Source: Lachnospiraceae bacterium
Lineage (GTDB): Bacteria > Bacillota > Clostridia > Lachnospirales > Lachnospiraceae
Reading direction: 5' to 3'
NCBI GenBank assembly: GCA_016282745.1
Contig: JAEELL010000058.1
Coordinates: 1-48,915 of the forward strand
DNA: 48,915 bases
The translations under genes and the position numbers were made by a program. The notes under the pieces are model-generated. The model made no database searches and was not told the DNA's origin. It was given only the letters and a program-made list of their open reading frames with translations. Below are positions 26,539-35,616 of the stretch, one piece after another. Positions within the stretch are counted from its first letter, which is position 1; each line of letters opens with the position of its first letter.

Positions 26539-26994
26539 CTATCCCAAAGCAACATCAAGCGCCATCATTATCACAAATCCTATAGAAAACATAATAACTC
26601 CTACTGCCATACCTTCCGGTATATTGTGAAGTGTAACTGCCAACACCATCATAGTAGTTTTCTTCAATTTTGACTTATGTCCTTCTGCTTTCTCAGCATG
26701 CATATGAAGATGTGGAATTGTTGAATCAAGTATCAAAAGGAAAAATACACCTAGCATAAAGCCAATTACTGCCGGCAGAAAGGATACCTTTCCCAATTCC
26801 TCAGACTGTTCAATTGCAGGCACTAACAAACTCCATACGGAAGCTGCAACCATCACTCCGCTTGCAAAGCCGGTAAGCCCTCTCTGTACTCTATCACCTA
26901 ATTCTTTTTTTAAGAAAAAAACACATGCCGCTCCCAGCGAAGTTCCCATAAAAGGGATGATTAAACCCAAAACACTTAAATACTTATCAAACAT
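26539..26994 (-). pseudogene. ZIP family metal transporter with internal deletion
   Basis: The 151-residue product has the ZIP N-terminus (GTSLGAACVFFL, FASGVMVAASVWSLLVPAI), the His-rich loop (HLHMHAEK) and the TM4 metal motif TLHNIPEGMAVGV. Then it jumps to SIGFVIMMALDVALG, which is the C-terminal end of the family. About 100-110 residues, including the TM5 motif usually reading NFPEG, are missing, against a normal length near 260. The gene has no frameshift, so a clean in-frame deletion is likely. It is the last gene of the DUF6110/ATPase operon. Transport is probably lost unless the fragment acts differently. Confidence 0.7.
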
Positions 26995-27034
26995 TCCTCT
27001 TCCCCAACACTTCCTTCTCTTAACACCTTAATTT

Positions 27035-29110
27035 CTAATCAACATTTCTCAAGCCCGAAACACCTATCGCAACGGTTGACGCATTATGTATTAAGGAAGA
27101 CGTTGTCGGAGTTATTACCCCTAACACTCCCAATCCGATTAGCGAACTGTTTATTCCAACTATCTCCCTATAGTTCTTCTTAATTTTCTGCATCATCTTT
27201 ACGCTTATTGTTCTTAATTTTACCAATTCCTGCAAATTATCTGCAGTAATAGTTATATCGGCTATCTCTCTTGCAATGGCCGCGCCATCGCTTATGGCAA
27301 TACCTATGTCAGCACTGGAAAGTGCAGGTGAATCATTTATGCCATCACCTACCATTATGACCTTTCTACCGTTTCGTTTCTGATCCATTACATAGGATGC
27401 TTTTTCATCCGGAAGGACTTCTGCATGCCACTCATCTACACCTATCTTTTTGGCGATTACTTCGGCTGTTCTTCTGCTGTCTCCTGTCATCATAACTATT
27501 TTTTCAAAACCACTTTCATGTAATTGAGAAATAACATAAGCCGCCTCTTCTCTCAGCGGATCTTCAATACATAAAACAGCTATGATAATTCCATCAATCG
27601 CCATATAAAGATGCGAGCAATCCAGCGGCCTTTTATCATATTTAGGCCTATATTCACTAGAAACGGAGCATTTTTCATCTTCAACCACAAAATGATGACT
27701 GCCAATCAGTACTCTTTTTCCATCAATATGGGATACAATTCCATGTGCTACGACATAATCGACTTTCGAGTGCATTTCATCATGTTCCAGGCCTTTAATG
27801 TTTGCCCCTTCCACTACGGCATTTGCCATTGAATGTGGAAAGTGTTCTTCCAGACATGCCGCAATTCTCAACAGTTCATCTTCCGAGTAATCATCAGTAT
27901 ATGAAATAACTTCTCTAAGAGATGGTTTAGATTTTGTCAGTGTTCCTGTTTTATCAAAAACAATTGTATCCGCCTCAGCCATAACTTCCAAAAACTTACC
28001 ACCTTTTACTGTGATATTATGTTCTCCCGCTTCCCTTATTGCAGATAATACTGTAATTGGCATCGCAAGTTTTAAGGCGCATGAAAAATCAACCATTAAC
28101 ACTGACAGAGCTTTTGTAGTATTTCTTGTAATAAGCCATGTGAGAACTGTTCCTGCCAAAGAATACGGAACCAATTTGTCCGCCAAATGTTCCGCTTTAC
28201 TCTCGGCTTTCGACTTCATTTTTTCTGTATTTTCAATCATGCTAATGATAGTATCATATCTGCCTTTTCCGCCACTTTTGCAAATTCTGATTGTAAGTTC
28301 TCCTTCTTCCAAAACGGTTCCTGCATACACATACGAATTCTTCATCTTATGAACCGGAACTCCTTCTCCGGTGAGTGATGCCTGATTTACCATTGCATCT
28401 CCATCTATAACCTCTCCGTCAAAAGGAACTATGTTACCGATATTTACTACAACAATATCGTTCTCTTTCACGGTATCATACGGAACTAACACTTTCTTGT
28501 CATTTTGTAATGCCCAGACGTTTCCAATATTCAGCGACATGCTTCGCGCCAAATCTCCAACAGACTTTTTATGTGTCCACTCCTCAAGCGTTTCTCCAAT
28601 TCCAAGTAAAAACATAATAGAAGATGCCGTTTTAAAATCTTTTCTCGCAATAGATACCCCTATAGCAATGGCATCCAATAACGGAACTTCAATCTTAACC
28701 TGTGAAATACACTGAATACCTCTATATATTCTAGGAATAGCTTTAATGACAGTAACTATCTTTCTAATATATATTGGAATAAATAGTTTTCTAAGACATC
28801 TCATTGTAATTTTAGTTATCATCAGATCTTTATAATAAGCATTCAACTCTCGTCCGGAATTTTCTAAAGCAGCTTTAGGAAGTGAAATTTTATTATATTC
28901 CATTGTTTTAATAAGTAGCAGTATATCTTCTCGATCTACAGTGTATTCTAAAACAACGTCTCCTGTCACATCATAGACTTTAACTCTGCGTACGCCATCA
29001 CTATTAGACAGATAGTACTCCAATGTATCAGCTTGTTCATATGTCATTTTCCCTTGCATCAGGTGAACTCTAATTCGACCTTTTATTTCATGTTTAATAA
29101 CAAATTTCAT
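27035..29110 (-). CDS. P1B-type heavy-metal ATPase, SCALKLA motif
   Basis: A 691-residue protein. Residues 1-60 are an HMA2-like domain (IKHEIKGRIRVHL) lacking the usual CxxC. Then come transmembrane segments, the actuator loop with TGE (about 247-249), the TM6 motif SCALKLAMP (343-351) in place of CPC, the phosphorylation site DKTGT (386-390), HFPHS near residue 424 as the HP-locus equivalent, and GDGIND. P1B pumps move metal ions outward using ATP. SCA in TM6 resembles the Mn/Fe/Co/Zn-type branch rather than copper pumps. The gene follows DUF6110 by 26 bp and lies downstream of an iron-box palindrome, which favours Fe2+ or Mn2+ export (inference). Confidence 0.85.
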   Translation of the reverse strand: MKFVIKHEIKGRIRVHLMQGKMTYEQADTLEYYLSNSDGVRRVKVYDVTGDVVLEYTVDREDILLLIKTMEYNKISLPKAALENSGRELNAYYKDLMITKITMRCLRKLFIPIYIRKIVTVIKAIPRIYRGIQCISQVKIEVPLLDAIAIGVSIARKDFKTASSIMFLLGIGETLEEWTHKKSVGDLARSMSLNIGNVWALQNDKKVLVPYDTVKENDIVVVNIGNIVPFDGEVIDGDAMVNQASLTGEGVPVHKMKNSYVYAGTVLEEGELTIRICKSGGKGRYDTIISMIENTEKMKSKAESKAEHLADKLVPYSLAGTVLTWLITRNTTKALSVLMVDFSCALKLAMPITVLSAIREAGEHNITVKGGKFLEVMAEADTIVFDKTGTLTKSKPSLREVISYTDDYSEDELLRIAACLEEHFPHSMANAVVEGANIKGLEHDEMHSKVDYVVAHGIVSHIDGKRVLIGSHHFVVEDEKCSVSSEYRPKYDKRPLDCSHLYMAIDGIIIAVLCIEDPLREEAAYVISQLHESGFEKIVMMTGDSRRTAEVIAKKIGVDEWHAEVLPDEKASYVMDQKRNGRKVIMVGDGINDSPALSSADIGIAISDGAAIAREIADITITADNLQELVKLRTISVKMMQKIKKNYREIVGINSSLIGLGVLGVITPTTSSLIHNASTVAIGVSGLRNVD

Positions 29111-29136
29111 AATGACACCCGCTCTTATTGTACTTT

Positions 29137-29412
29137 CTATTCAACAATTGTTTCATCCGCTTCAAATGAATTCCTTTCCTCGTTGGCATCACGTTCCTCG
29201 TTAATTTGTTTAGCCTCTGCCAATATATCCTCGGCGTTTTCCTGAATTGTAGTCGCAGTTTTAACTACACAATCTTTCGCTCTGAGTGCAGCTGCCGTGC
29301 AGTGAGTATACGCTTTTTTTGCATCTTTACTTGATAGCACTTTCACTCCGGCTGTGCCAAACAAAACTCCTCCTGCAAATAATCCAATTTTAGCTATTAA
29401 TTCTTTTTTCAT
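29137..29412 (-). CDS. DUF6110 family protein
   Basis: A 91-residue protein, MKKELIAKIGLFAGGVLFGT then GVKVLSSKDAKKAYTHCTAAALRAK (split). It has one N-terminal hydrophobic segment with a GxxxG pattern and an amphipathic helix after it. DUF6110 proteins accompany P1B metal ATPases in Firmicutes; their function is unknown. GGAGG lies just before the ATG. It is the first gene of a three-gene operon with a palindromic binding site 51 bp upstream. Confidence 0.75.
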   Translation of the reverse strand: MKKELIAKIGLFAGGVLFGTAGVKVLSSKDAKKAYTHCTAAALRAKDCVVKTATTIQENAEDILAEAKQINEERDANEERNSFEADETIVE

Positions 29413-29456
29413 AGCAAATTCCTCCTATAATTAACATTCAGTTTTTATTTACATCA

Positions 29457-29486
29457 AACAAAGGTTAGTTATAACTAACCTTTGTT
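29457..29486 (-). promoter_or_regulatory. DtxR-like iron box upstream of DUF6110/ATPase operon
   Basis: A perfect 30-bp palindrome with the core GTTAGTTATAACTAAC at 29464-29479. It lies between the end of the methyltransferase gene and the DUF6110 gene, and shares the GTTAG-N6-CTAAC pattern with other sites in this island. Confidence 0.75.
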
Positions 29487-29567
29487 CAAAAAAATTAACC
29501 ACGCTCTGTAGTTATCACCTTTAATTATATTCAGGGGATTTTCACTTGTCAACTAACCGCTTTTTTC

Positions 29568-30365
29568 CTACCATTCAAAAGTAGCCCATCTGTTATTTAC
29601 CTTAGGAAGCAAAAGTGCAAATAATTTTCCGCGAATACTGTGCTTTTTCATTTCCTCATTGAAGCTTCTTTCATCAATCACGCTAATACCATCAACTAAG
29701 TCTGCAATTTCCTGAGCTGACTCTGTACCTGACATAAAATGGGCATTTGTATTTTTTACCGTGTCGTGATGCTTTTCATTTTTCTGCATCAGCTTACAGT
29801 TTTGTTCAGCAATCAATGTACCGCCCTTTGGAAAGTTATTTTTTAATACTTCCATAAAGGTTTGTATCTGATCCATTGTAAAATACATGAACAAACCTTC
29901 CGCAATAAATACCGGTTTAGATTTTTTCTGTTTAACATTCTTTATTACTTCTCCACACCAGGCATTTGTAAGTGCATCACTCGCAATCATTGTCACTCTT
30001 TCCTGATCGTCAAAAGCTTTCTTTCTCGCTTCTATGGAATCCGGCAAATCAATATCAAACCAACTTATTTTCCCATTATCCACTCTGGAAAATCTGTTAT
30101 CAAATCCCGCTCCTATATTTACGACTGTTGTGTCCGGATGTTTTTTTATAATATTTTTTAATTGCTTATCAAGCATAATTGTTCTTGCTACAACTCCCTC
30201 GTGAGACATGAATTTGTCATACTGTGTTGTATCAATATTTAGAGCATTAATAATCTCTACAGCTTTGTAATCCTTTATCCTTGGACTCTCTCTCAATGTT
30301 TCATTCGCCTTTATCGCCAAAGGGATAAGTGCTGTAGTTTGTACATCTCCTAATTCTAATTTCAT
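29568..30365 (-). CDS. Class I SAM-dependent methyltransferase (LCMT/PPM-like)
   Basis: A 265-residue protein. Motif I is VVNIGAGFDNRF, followed by WFDIDLPDSIEARKKAF, the acidic-Pro-x-x-x-x-R-K pattern of the leucine-carboxyl-methyltransferase family (PF04072). Residues around FIAEGLFMYFT form the post-I strand. The chosen ATG (30365) follows AAGGTGG by 5 nt; an ATG at 30383 is less well placed. It is the last gene of the eight-gene operon. In iron clusters such enzymes may modify a metallophore or other small molecule, which is inference. The substrate cannot be read from sequence. Confidence 0.75.
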   Translation of the reverse strand: MKLELGDVQTTALIPLAIKANETLRESPRIKDYKAVEIINALNIDTTQYDKFMSHEGVVARTIMLDKQLKNIIKKHPDTTVVNIGAGFDNRFSRVDNGKISWFDIDLPDSIEARKKAFDDQERVTMIASDALTNAWCGEVIKNVKQKKSKPVFIAEGLFMYFTMDQIQTFMEVLKNNFPKGGTLIAEQNCKLMQKNEKHHDTVKNTNAHFMSGTESAQEIADLVDGISVIDERSFNEEMKKHSIRGKLFALLLPKVNNRWATFEW

Positions 30366-30403
30366 TTTAACCACCTTTCTCACGTAAATTATTATTTAGT
30401 TTA

Positions 30404-32683
30404 TTATTCATTACCTTTAAGACTTGTTACCATATCAATATTTCTTATCTTGCGCGCCAAAAACTTAGACACAAGATAAGATACAAATATTGTTCCAAGT
30501 GCAGATATTACATAAGTTCTCATTTCAATAAAAGCTCCAAAGTCATAATGCTCTTCAATAGCTGTCTTAAACAGCCAGTCTGTAAGATAAAAACCAAGCG
30601 GCATTCCTATGATAACGGAAATTATTGCTATCCAGTTATTTTGCTTTATAAATATCTTCTTGATTTTGGAGTCTTTAAATCCTAAAACCTTCAATGTTGA
30701 GAACTGGTATTGCTTTTCTGTATATGAGAGAATACCGAGATTGTAAATAATGATTCCGCCAAGCAAAACTGCTATTCCGATAATCATCACAAGCATCGTC
30801 TTCATCATTGAAAGCATACCTTCCATACCCTCTTTCAGGTTATCAATATCCTGTATCACTTCAACCTTTTCTATCTCTTTTGTTTCAGATAAATCCGTAT
30901 TTGTATAAAGTGAATCCGGTTTGTATTCAAGGCCAAGACTTTCAAGATATTTTCTGGTCATAGTTACGTTCTGATTTTGAGGATCTTTGTTGAATCCTAT
31001 AATCTTTGATGTGTAGTAATTCTTATCTCCGTAGATGTGCCATGTGATTGTATCCCCGAGTTCATATCCTTTTGTTTCTGCCAATTTAAAAGTGACAAAT
31101 ACACCGTCATCCTTTGGGTCTTTAATAACCTCATTTTTTCTGTCAACAAATCGGATATATCCTTTTGCATCGGTAACAAGTATGTTGTTTGCTTCCCTGA
31201 TGCCATCATTATTTTTTATTTCTATCCCGAGACTTTGTGATGTGTGATTTCCATATTTATCTTCTAATACTTTTACCTCTTCGGATGTAATATCTTCTTT
31301 TAAACCAAGTTTGTAATCAAAATTGTATATTGTTTCGAACTGAAGTTTCACAAAGAAATTCATTGAGTCAAGCATTCCCAAAGCACATACTATCAGCATA
31401 CAGCATCCCACTACTCCTGCTAATCCCATAAAGGTTCTCACCTTATTTCTGAGCATATCTCTTATATTCCAAACAGATTCAAAACTCATTTTTTTAAACA
31501 AACCTTTTCTGGTAATGTTTATAACATTACCTTTTACACTTGGAATTTTAGTCCTGAGGGTTTCAGCCGGATTTTCTTTTAAGATACTTCTTCCGGTAAT
31601 ATATGTAATTAATGTCACCACAAGTACAACCGCTACTGCCACTACATAACTTTTTACCGCCATTTCAGGCCTTCCGTTTGGAATTTCAAAAAATTCCATT
31701 TGGAGATTCATAAACACATTTCCGATAAAAAAGTATCCGAGAATCAATCCTGTAACTGCTGCCAAGAGGCTGATCCATATTCCATATCCTATATAATGAA
31801 AAAGAATTTTGCCATTGCCAAACCCAAGTGCTTTCAACGTTCCTATCTGAGTTCTCTGTTTCTTTACAACTCTGGTCATAGTTGTAACAACCGAGAGCAT
31901 TGCTATAAAGAGAAATATTCCCGAAAATACTCCAACGTAAGTTTTTCCTTCATCAATTTCTCCCTGATACGTCACGTAAGAAGAAGTATCCTCTGCCTTC
32001 ACAATTGCTTTAGCATTTTCAATATTATCCTCAATATCATTTTTCACACTATTCGCATTATCTTTACTGTCCACATCAACCATAATGCTATTGAAAATGC
32101 GGTACGGCTCATCAAGTTCATTGATACTCATGTAAGCAAATCCAAATTCTTTTCTGTCAGGATAAAGTTCTGATTCGTCACGAACATCATATAAATGGTC
32201 AGGAACATTTATCAGTCCACGAACCTTTTCTTTCAGTTCCATACCTTCATATTTAACGAGTACAGTGTCACCGACTTTTATGTCATTTTCAATGGCATAA
32301 TAATTATCAAGCCACACTCCTGACTTACCATCAAACTTTTCACCGTCATAAACATAGAACTTGCTAATCTTATTTGTTTCAATGCAATTAAGTAACAAGG
32401 TCTTATCTTCATCTGTAAGTGCTGTAATCGACAGCTTTAGCTCTGCATTTTTTACATGATTAATTTTCTTAACTTCTTCAAGATCCTCATGACTAAACAT
32501 ACCCATAGCATTCAGATCCTGGAGATTATTTTCGCTATAAAACTTGTCCGCAGTTTTAGTCATTCCTGTCATGTAGGCCTCAATTCCGGAATAAGCCATT
32601 ACGCCTATCATAACCATGAGGAAAATTGTGACAAACTGTGAAAAGTTATTCTTTATGTCTCTAAACATTTTTCTTTTTAACAT
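30404..32683 (-). CDS. FtsX/MacB-type ABC permease, double length
   Basis: A 759-residue protein with an N-terminal helix, a large extracytoplasmic domain (about residues 40-245), three helices (about 255-375), a second periplasm-facing domain and three C-terminal helices (about 640-745). This is the duplicated FtsX arrangement of LolE/MacB-like permeases in Firmicutes. The ATG at 32683 lies 2 nt after the ATPase stop. An in-frame GTG at 32692 is the alternative. It pairs with the ATPase at 32686-33387 and probably exports lipids, peptides or drugs, or transmits a mechanical signal across the membrane. The substrate is unknown. Confidence 0.8.
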   Translation of the reverse strand: MLKRKMFRDIKNNFSQFVTIFLMVMIGVMAYSGIEAYMTGMTKTADKFYSENNLQDLNAMGMFSHEDLEEVKKINHVKNAELKLSITALTDEDKTLLLNCIETNKISKFYVYDGEKFDGKSGVWLDNYYAIENDIKVGDTVLVKYEGMELKEKVRGLINVPDHLYDVRDESELYPDRKEFGFAYMSINELDEPYRIFNSIMVDVDSKDNANSVKNDIEDNIENAKAIVKAEDTSSYVTYQGEIDEGKTYVGVFSGIFLFIAMLSVVTTMTRVVKKQRTQIGTLKALGFGNGKILFHYIGYGIWISLLAAVTGLILGYFFIGNVFMNLQMEFFEIPNGRPEMAVKSYVVAVAVVLVVTLITYITGRSILKENPAETLRTKIPSVKGNVINITRKGLFKKMSFESVWNIRDMLRNKVRTFMGLAGVVGCCMLIVCALGMLDSMNFFVKLQFETIYNFDYKLGLKEDITSEEVKVLEDKYGNHTSQSLGIEIKNNDGIREANNILVTDAKGYIRFVDRKNEVIKDPKDDGVFVTFKLAETKGYELGDTITWHIYGDKNYYTSKIIGFNKDPQNQNVTMTRKYLESLGLEYKPDSLYTNTDLSETKEIEKVEVIQDIDNLKEGMEGMLSMMKTMLVMIIGIAVLLGGIIIYNLGILSYTEKQYQFSTLKVLGFKDSKIKKIFIKQNNWIAIISVIIGMPLGFYLTDWLFKTAIEEHYDFGAFIEMRTYVISALGTIFVSYLVSKFLARKIRNIDMVTSLKGNE

Positions 32684-32685
32684 AA

Positions 32686-33387
32686 TTACCACTTAACCTC
32701 ATCAATATTCTTTGGATTGTCATTTGTTTCATTCGATACAACTTTTCCGTTTTTAATCTTGATAACTCTGTCTGCAATTTCCGCTATCAACGCATTATGT
32801 GTAACTATAATTACAGTTTCACCGGCACTGCTTTGTTTCTTTAATAATTTGAGAACTCCCACTCCTGTGTCTGAGTCTAACGCCCCTGTAGGCTCATCAC
32901 ACAAAAGAAGTTTCGGGCTTTTCATAATAGCTCTGGCTATAGATACACGCTGCTGTTCTCCTCCTGACAGTTCCTGGGGAAACTTGTTTGCATGTTTTAA
33001 AAGGCCTACGCTATCAAGCACCTCTTTTGCATCTTTTGTTGTATCGGTCACATCTTTTATCAGGTTGACATTTTCTTCAACAGTTAATGTCGGCATGATA
33101 TTGTAAAACTGAAAAATAAATCCAACATCATCAGCTCTGTAATCAGTCAGCTGTTTATCATTATATTTTGCAATATCCTTGTCACCAATCATTATGCTTC
33201 CCGAAGTTGCTTTATCCATTCCACCGAGAAGGTTCAACAAAGTGGATTTGCCTGCACCCGACGGCCCAAGTACCACCACAAGTTCACCTTTATCAATGGA
33301 AAGATCAACACCGTCCAAAGCGTTAAACTGTTGCTCTCCTACAACATATGTTTTTTTTACATTTTTTAATTCAATAAAGCCATTCAT
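32686..33387 (-). CDS. ABC transporter ATPase (LolD/MacB family)
   Basis: A 233-residue ATPase with Walker A GPSGAGKST, Q-loop QFYNIMPTLTV, signature LSGGEQQR, Walker B LLLCDEPTGALD and switch His THN. The family's typical FNALDGVDL start is present. It ends 2 nt before the permease start, so the two are translated together. It follows the flavodoxin gene by 10 bp in the iron-box operon. Confidence 0.85.
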   Translation of the reverse strand: MNGFIELKNVKKTYVVGEQQFNALDGVDLSIDKGELVVVLGPSGAGKSTLLNLLGGMDKATSGSIMIGDKDIAKYNDKQLTDYRADDVGFIFQFYNIMPTLTVEENVNLIKDVTDTTKDAKEVLDSVGLLKHANKFPQELSGGEQQRVSIARAIMKSPKLLLCDEPTGALDSDTGVGVLKLLKKQSSAGETVIIVTHNALIAEIADRVIKIKNGKVVSNETNDNPKNIDEVKW

Positions 33388-33397
33388 AATATTCCTC

Positions 33398-33820
33398 CTA
33401 TAAAAGCATTGCTCCCAATGATTTGCACTCTGCTATCTCGTTATCACCAGGCATTCCGTTTGCCATCACCCCCTCTGAAACGAGATTTGCTCCTGCCAAT
33501 CTGCACCTATCCTCCCAATCTCTCATCCATAGACCATCTCCCCATCCGAACGATCCAAATATTGCAATTTTCTTTCCCTGTAAGCTTTTTTCTACGTCCG
33601 AAAACATAGGCTCAAATTCGAATTCTTCCAGGACTTCAGCGCCCATAGCAGGACAGCCAAATGCTATCGCATCAAATTCATTTACCTTTTCTTTTGTGAA
33701 GTCTGCAGGTCCAAATAATACAACCTCAGCTCCTTTTTCTCTAGCTCCCGCTGCGACAGCCTCCGCCATCGCCAAGGTATTACCTGTTCCTGTCCAAAAC
33801 ACTACTGCAATTTTACTCAT
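33398..33820 (-). CDS. Flavodoxin
   Basis: A 140-residue short-chain flavodoxin. The FMN phosphate loop is WTGTGNTLAMAEA near residue 9; other FMN contacts are GCPAMGAE (50s loop) and FGWGDGLWM (90s loop, the W that stacks on the flavin). Flavodoxin replaces ferredoxin when iron is scarce and acts as a one-electron carrier in the cytoplasm. Its place in an operon headed by a DtxR-like site fits an iron-starvation response. GGAAGT about 8 nt before the ATG is a weak SD. Confidence 0.9.
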   Translation of the reverse strand: MSKIAVVFWTGTGNTLAMAEAVAAGAREKGAEVVLFGPADFTKEKVNEFDAIAFGCPAMGAEVLEEFEFEPMFSDVEKSLQGKKIAIFGSFGWGDGLWMRDWEDRCRLAGANLVSEGVMANGMPGDNEIAECKSLGAMLL

Positions 33821-33879
33821 AATTATAACTTCCTTTCTGATTCTTTTAAACTAGTGTTATTCATTCTTCTCTCCTTTTC

Positions 33880-35616
33880 CTACGACAGCTTCCAACCCAC
33901 TGCCTGTTTTCTTCCCTGAACAAAATTCCTATAAATACCATTCATTTCCATAAGTTCATCATGCTTTCCTTTTTGAACAATCCTGCCTTTATCCACCACG
34001 ATTATCTGATCTGCATTTCTAACTGTTTTCAACCTATGAGCGATCATAATGATTGTTTTTTCTTTTGTTAGATTCTCTATTGCCTGAGTCAATTCCTTTT
34101 CATTTTCAGGATCCACATTGGCAGTTGCTTCATCCAAAATAATAATTGGTGCATCCTTCAGAATAGCTCTTGCGATTGCAATTCTTTGTTTTTCTCCTCC
34201 CGAAAGAGTTGCACCTCCTTCTCCTACCACAGTTTCGTATCCCTTAGGCAAGGACATAATAAACTCATGGCACGCCGCTTTTTTTGCTGCTTTGATAACG
34301 TCCTCCATTGAAGCTTCATCTCTTCCAAATCTAATGTTGTTTGCAATTGTATCCTCAAAAAGATATACTCTTTGAAATACAAAACTAAAGTTTTCCATCA
34401 GGGAATCAAAACTGTACTCTTTCACATTTCTTCCACCTAGCAATACCTTTCCTTCCTGTACATCCCAGAATCTTGCAATCAAAGAGGTGATTGTTGTCTT
34501 ACCACCGCCTGAAGGTCCTACAATAGCAGTTGTTGTTTTTTCTTTAATATCAAGCGTTACATCATTTATGATTTTTCTGTTCTCGTATGCAAAACTTACA
34601 TTTTCCAGTCTGATATCTCTGTTTTTCGGCGTTATCTGTTCTCCGTCAATATCCATCTGCTCTATATCAAGAATTTCATTTGCAAGATCTACGCCTTTTC
34701 CAATGATTTTAAGCAGAGCTGTATAAACCCCTGCAGAATCAAGCGCTTCAAAAAGAACAAATGAACACAACAACATTACAATTGTATATATCAGTTCCAT
34801 ACTTCCCATAAGATAAAACCATATTGACGCTCCCGCAATAACCACACCTGTAAGTTTGCTAACAAGCATTTGAACTCCCACAGCCGGAATCGCAGCAAGT
34901 TCTGCCGTGATATCCGCATTTCGTTTTCTTTCAATCGCATTTCTTACTCTGGAGTTATTCTGACTTATAATGTTGTAATTTCTAATCTCTGCAATTCCCT
35001 GAATGTATTCAAGAATTACCCCAACCATATCTCTGTCTGATTCAAGTTTTTCATCCGCAACCTTTGCCACACTTCTGTTTGTCCATTGATTTACAACAAA
35101 GAATACAGCAATTCCAATCAATGAAATAATTCCAATTCTCACATCAAATGCAAAGATAAACAATGCAATAATAACCGTAGTTATTCCACCCTGTAATACC
35201 AACATAATCGCTCTGGTCGCTATATCACCCACCTGCTCCATTGTATTGGTGGTAACCGAAGTTATATGGCCAAGGCTTGTATCGTTAAAATATCCCATTG
35301 GCAAATATCTTAGATGCTCACCAATTTCAATTCTCTTTCCCGCGCAGGTATTGTAACCTACCTGCGTTTGAATCATCTGAGAAAATCTATTCACCGCTGT
35401 TTTTCCAAATGTATTTAAAAGCATAAATGCCACAACAGTTACAATAGACTCTGTATTGATATTGTTCTCCAAAACAGCCTTTATTGCAAAATATGCAGCC
35501 GGTATTTTCATTCCTGCAAAGATGGCATCAAGTACGCCTAAGAATACCGATATATAGAATTTCCTTCTGTTCTCTTCATTGCAAAAATCAAAGAACTTCT
35601 TAATCATCTCAAGCAT
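33880..35616 (-). CDS. ABC half-transporter B of an iron-box operon
   Basis: A 578-residue protein with six helices in the first 310 residues and an ATPase domain: Walker A GPSGGGKTT, signature LSGGEKQR, Walker B IIILDEAT, switch His AHR. The ATG at 35616 lies 7 nt after AAAGGAGG and overlaps the other half-transporter by 8 nt, so the two form a heterodimer. Exporter-fold heterodimers such as IrtAB and YbtPQ import iron-siderophores, so this pair might act as a metallophore importer. That is inference from operon context; peptide export is an alternative. Confidence 0.8.
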   Translation of the reverse strand: MLEMIKKFFDFCNEENRRKFYISVFLGVLDAIFAGMKIPAAYFAIKAVLENNINTESIVTVVAFMLLNTFGKTAVNRFSQMIQTQVGYNTCAGKRIEIGEHLRYLPMGYFNDTSLGHITSVTTNTMEQVGDIATRAIMLVLQGGITTVIIALFIFAFDVRIGIISLIGIAVFFVVNQWTNRSVAKVADEKLESDRDMVGVILEYIQGIAEIRNYNIISQNNSRVRNAIERKRNADITAELAAIPAVGVQMLVSKLTGVVIAGASIWFYLMGSMELIYTIVMLLCSFVLFEALDSAGVYTALLKIIGKGVDLANEILDIEQMDIDGEQITPKNRDIRLENVSFAYENRKIINDVTLDIKEKTTTAIVGPSGGGKTTITSLIARFWDVQEGKVLLGGRNVKEYSFDSLMENFSFVFQRVYLFEDTIANNIRFGRDEASMEDVIKAAKKAACHEFIMSLPKGYETVVGEGGATLSGGEKQRIAIARAILKDAPIIILDEATANVDPENEKELTQAIENLTKEKTIIMIAHRLKTVRNADQIIVVDKGRIVQKGKHDELMEMNGIYRNFVQGRKQAVGWKLS

